From Amorphochlora amoebiformis (taxonomy: Eukaryota; Cercozoa; Chlorarachniophyceae), in NCBI GenBank assembly GCA_054601695.1, contig BAAHQB010000084.1, forward strand, positions 434,001-498,000: a stretch of DNA of 64,000 nt, read 5' to 3'. How positions within the stretch are numbered: position 1 is the stretch's first letter; every line of letters starts with the position of its first letter. Under the pieces are notes generated by a model. The model was not told the DNA's origin. It saw only the letters and a program-made list of their open reading frames with translations, and did not search any database. This document shows positions 1 to 64,000 of this stretch, piece after piece. The translations under genes and the position numbers were made by a program.

Positions 1-10907
<10,907 letters not shown>

Positions 10908-11350
10908 GCAAAGCACGAACTGACTAGCTCTATCTCCTAGTTTACCATTCCACGAGTAGAGATAGACAAGCTCCCAATTTGATCTCAATAAGACTTTGGG
11001 ATTTTTTTAAAAAAAAAAAAAAAAACTGGAATATATACATCACCGAAATAATTTTCTAGGATCTAAGCTGATAGAACCCAGATTTCTCTCTTTTTTTTAG
11101 TAATTTGGGTAGAAAGCCTTCGCTTGAACCGAACCAATGAAAACCAAAAAAGGAAAGTTAAAAAAAGTCTCCTGACAAAATTGGAATATTGATTCGACGA
11201 ATGGACACAGACACGTAAAAAACAATAACAATTTAGGGTCAGAAGGAAACTAATGTATGAATGGAACTGCTATATGGAAGAAACTAGGAAGCAATCTATA
11301 CAATTTCATAGTTTTCAATCCATAGATGATTACTAAGCTTTGGTAATAGG
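10908..11350. other. Intergenic region between convergent genes
   Basis: 443 bp between the two stop codons. It holds an 18-bp A run preceded by T (about 11005-11026) and no TA tract. I see no gene in it; it would hold both 3' ends. Confidence 0.6.
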
Positions 11351-19202
<7,852 letters not shown>

Positions 19203-20081
19203 AACGGAATATGCCCTTGCTTGGCTTTTCGGGGTATGTTCGGGTTGCAAGGATCCAGGGCGTATCGTTGAGGCGTACCCGGTCCTATGACATCATAAAT
19301 GCCCAATTCGAACCAAATTCCCCTTGTTCAAGTTCACAGTTCCTAATCCTTGGTATATTTGGGTGATTTCACCATATTAGATTTTGCAAATTACATAGGA
19401 CCTTTAATACAAATATGAACAAGCGCAAAACTGTGGGTCTCATTGGTACCCCTTATTTGAAATTCGCCTAAAATGAGACAAGGTGGTGTCCCAACTCCCA
19501 GTCTACTTCCTGACTGCCCGAGGTGCGATTGAGTCGATGCTAAATCTTCATAGGGGGTTCACCCTCTGGGACCCCCCACGCCTCGTGAAAATCGGAAACA
19601 GCGCTGTCGTCCCGAGTCGCGGTACCCTTACATCGCCAGGGAGCATGCTTTTCATCCATATCCAACGGAAGACCTGTCACGTAGTCGAACTACGGGGAGG
19701 GAATCGCTTCGGGAACTACGGGGAATCGCTTCGGGTAGTAGGCGGGGACTCGTCGATGGCCCTGTTCGTGGGGCGGCACACAATTGAGAATGGACAACAC
19801 TACTTGTCGGCGAGCATCACTCTTTTCACTCTCTCTCTCTCTCTCCATCCTCTCTTCACTATCTTTCTTTCTCCCGCCCAACATCCCCCCCTCTCTCTCT
19901 ATCTCTCTCTCTTTTCTCACTATTTTGTTGATGGACGAAGTATTGGACGGAGAGTAGAGGAAGGAATATCTTTTGTTCACAGTTTTTTGCAGTGTTGATA
20001 CATTTCGACATAAAGAGGTAAGAATTCCTTCAATTATAATTATTACACCTTAAAAACGTTTCATAGTGTATTACATGTATA

Positions 20082-20194
<113 letters not shown>

Positions 20195-20242
20195 TTATAC
20201 ATACATACATATATATATGTATATATATATATATATATATAC

Positions 20243-20281
<39 letters not shown>

Positions 20282-20282
20282 T
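20243..20282. repeat. (TAA)n trinucleotide tract
   Basis: About 13 TAA units inside TA tract. Confidence 0.95.
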
Positions 20283-20347
20283 ATTTATGTGTGTGTGTGT
20301 TTACATACATAAATATAAATACACATACTATATATTATATAATCGAC

Positions 20348-20410
20348 GATCTCTTTCCGGGAAACAGAGTGTACACACTCAAAGTCGGCGGTTCGACTCC
20401 GCTAGGGATC
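20348..20410 (+). tRNA. tRNA-like element, short, without a normal D arm
   Basis: The outer ends GATCTCT and AGGGATC can pair over 7 bp (one G-T). Directly inside the 3' strand is a 5-bp stem with a 7-nt loop TTCGACT, as in a T arm with box B (GGTTCGACTCC). TTTT and a run of seven T follow, like a Pol III terminator. The middle pairs as GAGTG/CACTC with only a 4-nt loop. The D-arm region is about 11 nt, so total length is 63 nt. A normal tRNA cloverleaf is not reached; it may be a degenerate tRNA or tRNA-derived element. Confidence 0.35.
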
Positions 20411-20427
20411 TTTTCATTTTTTTCAAT

Positions 20428-20492
<65 letters not shown>

Positions 20493-21194
20493 TACATATA
20501 TGTAAGTCAAAAGTGCTTTCCATCCCGGAATAAGCGTACTGAATCGAAATTTCCATATCGCCCAACGATAATTACGGTTGGCCATCCGTTGAAGGGTATG
20601 ATGGCGGCCGCGAGGCCCCTTTATATATATAAGATATATATATATATATATATACTAGTATGATATGACATCTAGTATATACAGGCCGCGGTCAGTCCCT
20701 AGTATAATACTTGCGCTGGCCAGTGGAGATCGTTAGAAGCCGCGCACACGTGCATTCGCTAGTTATCGATCGATTTTCCCATACATATCTATGACACATA
20801 CTGACTGGTATATATTCAGTTTCACTAGTCTGCTACGGAGAATGGTTATTGTCCTGGTTATGATCGACCTAAGTTATCCGCTAGATATAGCTATCATGAT
20901 CATATTATCGGGCCTATACGCGCTCACAAGCCTGGAATACTAAAGATATAGCATACTGATAAAAGCATGCAGTTTCTAGCCATCATGGCTTACGGTGCTG
21001 AATTTCTAGAATCTGAACAAGTTATCATTAACATCGCTTAAAATTGCCGCGGCGGCTACCGTGTAATGAGCACGTACTGATCGTACGTATGTTCACACGC
21101 ACCCGTGAGATATCTACAGCCTCCCATGGCTTCATATCGCAGTGGCCGTACCGGTTCGTTGCAGTTATGTGTTACTAGTGCATTCTAGAATTGA

Positions 21195-24001
<2,807 letters not shown>

Positions 24002-24106
24002 CACACTTTCCTCTTTTTCTTTCTAGGAGCACATCTATTCATTCGGTTTGAGACACGTGTCAATGAAGAGGTCAAGGGGACAGGCCTGGGACAACTCAGA
24101 CGGCGA
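24002..24106. promoter_or_regulatory. Short divergent region between GNAT and MFS start codons
   Basis: Only about 105 bp separate the two proposed ATGs. The interval starts with a T/C run. If both starts are right, promoters and 5' leaders overlap here. No clear TATA box is visible. Confidence 0.4.
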
Positions 24107-38867
<14,761 letters not shown>

Positions 38868-38973
38868 AATCCGACAGTCGAAGGATTCAAGTTCTGGTGG
38901 GATGTCACTTATTTCATATTTTTTGTGTTGGTGTGTGTGTGGGTGTGCGTTTTTGTATGATATATGTATATGC

Positions 38974-39041
<68 letters not shown>

Positions 39042-39136
39042 ATATAAGTGTGTATATATATATGTACATGTCACTTATTTCATATTTTGTGAGTGTGTGT
39101 GGGTGTGCGTTTTTGTATGATATATGTATATGTGTA

Positions 39137-39203
<67 letters not shown>

Positions 39204-39280
39204 CATGTTTGTATATATATATGTACATGTCACTTATTTCATAATTTGTGTTGGTGTGTGTGTGGGTGTGCGTTTTTATA

Positions 39281-39346
<66 letters not shown>

Positions 39347-39492
39347 TATAAGTGTGTGTATATATATGTACATGTCACTTATTTCATATTTTTTGTTGGT
39401 GTGTGTGTGGGTGTGCGTTTTTGTATGATATATATATATATGTGTATGTATATATGTATATATATATATATATACATATATATGTATGTGTA

Positions 39493-39523
<31 letters not shown>

Positions 39524-39638
39524 ATATGTATGTATATATGTATATACATATATAGTATATAAGTGTGTATATATATATGTACATGTCCCTTATTTCATAT
39601 TTTTTGTGTTGGTGTGTGTGTGGGTGTGCGTTTTTGTA

Positions 39639-39687
<49 letters not shown>

Positions 39688-39764
39688 ATAGATGGATAAT
39701 GTTGTAGAGGTGTATATAAATGGAAGTGGAGTATATATGTATATATATATATATATATATTTAC

Positions 39765-39795
<31 letters not shown>

Positions 39796-40222
39796 AAATA
39801 CTTATATACGTATACATACTTATATACCTATACATACAGTATTGAAACACTTGCAAAATCACACTCTCAAAAGATCCTCCACCTTCAACTCCACCAACGC
39901 TCTCAACTCAAAACCCAATACGTACGTCACCATTAACCCTAAGAAAGGCTCTACATTGCACCTAAGGAGTCGTATCAGTCCAAATTTAAGAACGCTTTCC
40001 CAGAAACCAGTTAGTAGGCGCCGAGATGAGTGAGAGAAAAAGGAGTGGGGAGTATGGCCAGGATGGATCCCCTATCGGTGCATAAATTTAGTAATGATTA
40101 TTATTATAGATGTAAAAGTGTTTTTGAATTGATCAGGCTTGGGCTTGTCGAGCTTGTGTTTTCTGATCATAAGAATTGCAACCAACTGGTCGACACGTGT
40201 GCGCATGTGTACTTTAGGTACT
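38868..40222. other. Region between convergent MFS and SLC35 stop codons
   Basis: 38900-39660 holds five copies of a unit of about 160 bp: gtacatgtcacttatttcat, a ttggtgtgtgtgtgggtgtg stretch, gcgtttttgtatgatata, then TA tract. The first copy begins about 20 bp after the MFS stop. 39690-39840 is TA-rich. 39840-40220 is non-repetitive, with open frames on both strands that I cannot assign; an alternative SLC35 end at 40072 would fall here. Confidence 0.7.
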
Positions 40223-51446
<11,224 letters not shown>

Positions 51447-51784
51447 GCTAACCACAGGACAGGGGCGGGACAATAGATCCGGAAGCGGCCGGTTATTACG
51501 CTGATCGCGTGGCCCTTTTGTCATAAAGGGTGACAGGCGGATTTACCTTTCCACGATATTAATAAAGAGATATATTTATATCTTTTTCTTGTTATATTAA
51601 TCCTCATATTAAAAAGACGATATCTAGACTTATTAATTCTTAATAAGAGTATAACAGAATATAATATCCACATATCGTTTTTCTAATACTTCAAACCCCG
51701 GTAGTGCCACAAGCCGCATGCCAGTGTCACCCAGGATGACGGCTCTTGACGCACAGCTCCTGACCACGTGTCTAGACAGTGGCG
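51447..51784. promoter_or_regulatory. Divergent region between SLC35 and GH1 start codons
   Basis: 338 bp. The centre (51550-51690) is AT-rich with taat and tattaat motifs, and both sides are GC-richer. It must hold both promoters if the starts are right. No splice-like boundaries are seen. Confidence 0.45.
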
Positions 51785-60292
<8,508 letters not shown>

Positions 60293-61058
60293 ACTGCTCG
60301 ATGCATAGATATATAAATATACACATATATATAGTATGTACTGCGTCTATACAAAATACATCCACGTGCTTGGAAGACATATATACATATATTATACTAT
60401 GTATGGAATCCTCCGCGCGTATGGGTCACGTATCGAGTAGATACGGATGTGTAAACATACATCTATATCGAAGTTGACATATATCCTCTCTGACGTCCGA
60501 ATTCGAGCTCGTATATACTTTCAAACCTCCTGGATCCCACGTACACGTGTCTCTCTGGCGAAACGAAGCCGCAGGAGAGCGCGAGTTTTTGATTTTGATG
60601 TTGTAGATGTTGTACACGGATCTTCCAGTTGCTTGTTGCTTGTGTTTGTCTCACATTACGTTACGCACTTTGTATCATTACAATTTCGTGTATGTATTTT
60701 CGGATATTATCTAGAGTATGCACCGTTACTAAATGCAGTATATGAGTCTTAGACTCTAGATATTTGATCCAGATAGAGTTTTATAATTCAATAATTACAG
60801 AACTAGTATACTTCTCTTCGTGCAACATTTATCAGGCATTCCGATAGTAGCTAAAGTAGTATTAAGTGCTAATAATAGCCTATGATGAATCATTGATGAC
60901 AATTAAGTTAAATGATTGATCGAGTTAGCTAACCGTAGTGCGGCGCCACTTAAAAACCCATCGAGTTTCTAGAGTTTAACCATATCTAAAGCTAGCCGTA
61001 GGGTAAGAATTCCTAACTTACAATGTAAAAGGGTGCATTAAAATTAATGGATTAAATG
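60293..61058. other. Intergenic region between convergent GH1 and SDR stop codons
   Basis: 766 bp, mostly non-repetitive, with short open frames on both strands around 60430-60750 that I cannot assign. CTAG is frequent after 60700. It would hold both 3' ends. Confidence 0.6.
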
Positions 61059-61312
61059 CTATGCGGCCGAATAGCCTCCGTCAACGTTTATAGTTGCGCC
61101 TGTGATGAATTTCGCGGCATCCGACGCAAGAAATAATACAGCCCCTGCGACCTGAATATCAGATAAGATCGGATTTAGATTGAATGAATAGGGATGTGTA
61201 CAGTAGTCAAAGTGTTACATTAACATCCTAGTTAGATAGAGGGTAATAGAGAATATGTAAAAGGAATATACCATGTATCATATATATATTATATTATATA
61301 TATATATATATA

Positions 61313-61399
<87 letters not shown>

Positions 61400-61468
61400 A
61401 TATTATGTAGAACTACAATGTGTACGTCATGATATATATGCTTATATATACACACACATACATACATT

Positions 61469-61499
<31 letters not shown>

Positions 61500-61596
61500 C
61501 ATATACTATATATATATATGTGTATATGTACATATATACATACATACATGCACACATGCACACATATATATGTGTGTCCATATATATATATGTATG

Positions 61597-61634
<38 letters not shown>

Positions 61635-61769
61635 TATATGTCATGATGAACAATAAAATGTACTTACACATATACACACACACACATATATATATATATG
61701 TAATATACAATATATATATATATATATATATAATATAATATATTTAAAATACATATATATATATATATA

Positions 61770-61804
<35 letters not shown>

Positions 61805-61968
61805 ACATCTGTACACATATACTTCTTGTGGGGTTCCCCATCGTTTCATGGGAGTCCTGTGAAGAATCGCGGCCTCCGAATCCTTTAGGATGGAATACAT
61901 ATATATATATATATATATATACAAGTAATATTAGAATGGAATATATATATATATATATATACATATAT

Positions 61969-61999
<31 letters not shown>

Positions 62000-62826
62000 A
62001 GTAATATTACATATGAAGGTATATACGGCCTCTTAATCCTTCAGAATGGAATATATATAACTACATATATATATATACATATATATGTGTATATACATGT
62101 ATATATATATATATATATATATGTGTATATACACATATACAAGTAATATTACATACGAATATATATAAATATATATTTAAATATATACTTTAGATATATA
62201 TACATATATGTATTATAATATATATATATACACATACACATATACATATACATATATATATATATATTATATATATAATTAACATATATATATATATATA
62301 TAATAAAAACATAATACACTATAATATAGTATAAACATATTTGTACATACAATATATACACACTACATACACATAGATACACACACACGCACAAACACAT
62401 ACACACATGCCCTATATATCCACAACATACACATAACCCCTCTTATCACCTTAACTTCTTCCGAACGCCAGTAGTCGGTAAGTTTCGTCTTAATCCATCC
62501 GGGAGCCACTCCGTTCACTCGCACCCCCTCCTGTGCACGTGTGTATCATCGGAATTCGGGTCGATAATCGCGCTGGCGAGAGAGAGAGAGAGGGAAATCT
62601 TAGAGATGGTGTTAGATAGATAGAGAGGGATTTCCTTTTCATTTGAAGATTGAGATGTATAATTGAAAAATTTGTTTGATCTTTATTTTTCGGGAAGGTA
62701 GATAGATAGTGTGAAATAGGAGGTAAGGCTTCGTGTGCTACTCATGTATTTGTACGTGTATGCATGGATTTAAAAATGTATGTGTATATGTGTATTGTGT
62801 ATGTTATTTTATGTATAAAAATACAG

Positions 62827-62915
<89 letters not shown>

Positions 62916-62986
62916 GATATACATACGCAATATTATATATTATATGTATATATATATGTATATGTACATACGCAATATTACATATG

Positions 62987-63024
<38 letters not shown>

Positions 63025-63031
63025 AGTATAC

Positions 63032-63096
<65 letters not shown>

Positions 63097-63497
63097 GTAA
63101 CACATACTCAGGAGCACATTTAGAGACACACGGTTTTTAAAAGATTGAGAGAGAGAAAGAGAAAATTAGGCGAAAATAGGCGAAAAATAGGCGGAAAAAA
63201 CAATATTCCAGACGAAAGGCTATGAAACCTTCCCCAAGCCATACATACAGAACGAAAGAGAAGATACAGATGAGTGAAAGAGAGAGATATGAGAGGAAGA
63301 GAGGAACTTTCAGGAAAATATTAAGGAATTAGGTATGAAACCTTTGCCCAGGCCATGGACAGAGAGCGTGTGAGACCGAGCATTCCTGCTTTTGATGCAG
63401 CGTAGCCTGGAGAGCTATATATGTATGTTGTGTGTATATTTGAACATGTGTATGTATGTGTGTATATGCATACAAATAATATATCATATACATACAC

Positions 63498-63557
<60 letters not shown>

Positions 63558-63597
63558 TTTTGTATTCTATCCATTGTTTAGGATATATTCATGATAC

Positions 63598-63668
<71 letters not shown>

Positions 63669-63717
63669 TTGTGTGTGTGTATAGGAATATATAGAAACTT
63701 TCATTTGTAGTATATAT

Positions 63718-63752
<35 letters not shown>

Positions 63753-63820
63753 ATACATACATCTAGATGTATACGTCTCTCTCTCTCTCTATATGTATAT
63801 ATATATATATGCATATAAAA

Positions 63821-63861
<41 letters not shown>

Positions 63862-63926
63862 TATACATATTTACCCAGGAGAACCGAAATAGCTCATCAT
63901 TGAAAGGATATTCACCACACACCCAC
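61059..63926 (-). CDS. Short-chain dehydrogenase/reductase, C-terminal part (N-terminus outside window)
   Basis: Exons: 63926-63875, 63414-63342, 62530-62450, 61882-61823 and 61151-61059 (TAG). Phases join through all five. It reads as a classical NAD(P)H-dependent SDR of the FabG/glucose-dehydrogenase type: [15 protein letters not shown] (catalytic Ser strand), YAASKAG with the Tyr-x3-Lys pair, [16 protein letters not shown] (PGxxxT), [18 protein letters not shown] and [13 protein letters not shown] at the end. The cofactor-binding Gly motif lies beyond the right edge. It should be a soluble oxidoreductase; substrate unknown. The first exon has two possible acceptors 3 nt apart (ctag and cag). 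Exon 61882 has a degenerate copy of its 5' end at 62026-62052 and exon 63342 one of its 3' end near 63205-63240. Converges with the GH1 gene, stops 766 bp apart. Confidence 0.95.
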
Positions 63927-64000
63927 CTGCTAGTCGAAGGGGTCTTAATATTCAAATTGAAACTATGATTTCATTATTGTAGTATATATATATGTATATA

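Noticed and set aside
19483-19998. 171-residue plus-strand frame
   Set aside because: No ATG at its start, ends in CT tract, no recognisable motif and no splice partner in phase; probably upstream region of the ankyrin gene.

Overview
This is nuclear DNA of a microbial eukaryote. Its genes are cut into very small exons (about 27-460 bp, mostly 40-120 bp) that sit as islands in (TA)n microsatellite. Reading the islands between GT...AG signals and requiring codon phase to carry from one exon to the next gives seven genes. None is visible as a long open frame, and the long Y/I, S/L, R/E and L/V open frames are translations of simple repeats. The telomere-type repeat is TTAGGG/CCCTAA, not the plant-type TTTAGGG. 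Together with intron density, a secreted GH1 enzyme and a presequence carrying an Ala-Phe-Pro motif after a hydrophobic stretch, this fits a protist, perhaps an alga with a secondary plastid (weak inference). The species cannot be named from the sequence.

Layout: (1) 1-10907 (+), 3' part of an unrecognised protein, at least 9 introns. (2) 19202-11351 (-), ankyrin-type repeat protein, 14 exons, 554 aa. (3) 24001-21195 (-), GNAT N-acetyltransferase, 7 exons, 261 aa. (4) 24107-38867 (+), major facilitator superfamily transporter, about 29 exons, about 540 aa, divergent from the GNAT with about 105 bp between start codons. (5) 51446-40223 (-), SLC35-type nucleotide-sugar transporter, 19 exons, 375 aa. 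(6) 51785-60292 (+), GH1 beta-glucosidase with signal peptide and C-terminal membrane anchor, 25 exons, 624 aa, divergent from the transporter. (7) 63926-61059 (-), C-terminal part of a short-chain dehydrogenase/reductase (SDR) cut by the window edge. Genes 1/2, 4/5 and 6/7 converge; 3/4 and 5/6 diverge. The functions (sugar-nucleotide transport, glycoside hydrolysis, solute transport, acetyl transfer, SDR) do not form an obvious pathway.

Three things stand out. First, telomere-like arrays occur only inside introns and mostly within tens of bases of a splice junction; in one intron the donor itself is the repeat (CAG|GTTAGGG). Second, many exons are followed or preceded by degenerate partial copies of their own 5' or 3' end plus the splice signal, separated by TA tracts, sometimes in several copies and in one case inverted. 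Third, introns carry other unusual arrays: a 24-bp satellite running into an acceptor, a 42-bp satellite with about 15 acceptor-like sites, a 358-bp near-perfect palindrome, a 268-bp GA tract, and SINE-like and tRNA-like elements. All gene models were made by hand from splice signals and phase; exon ends are inferred, not confirmed by transcripts.
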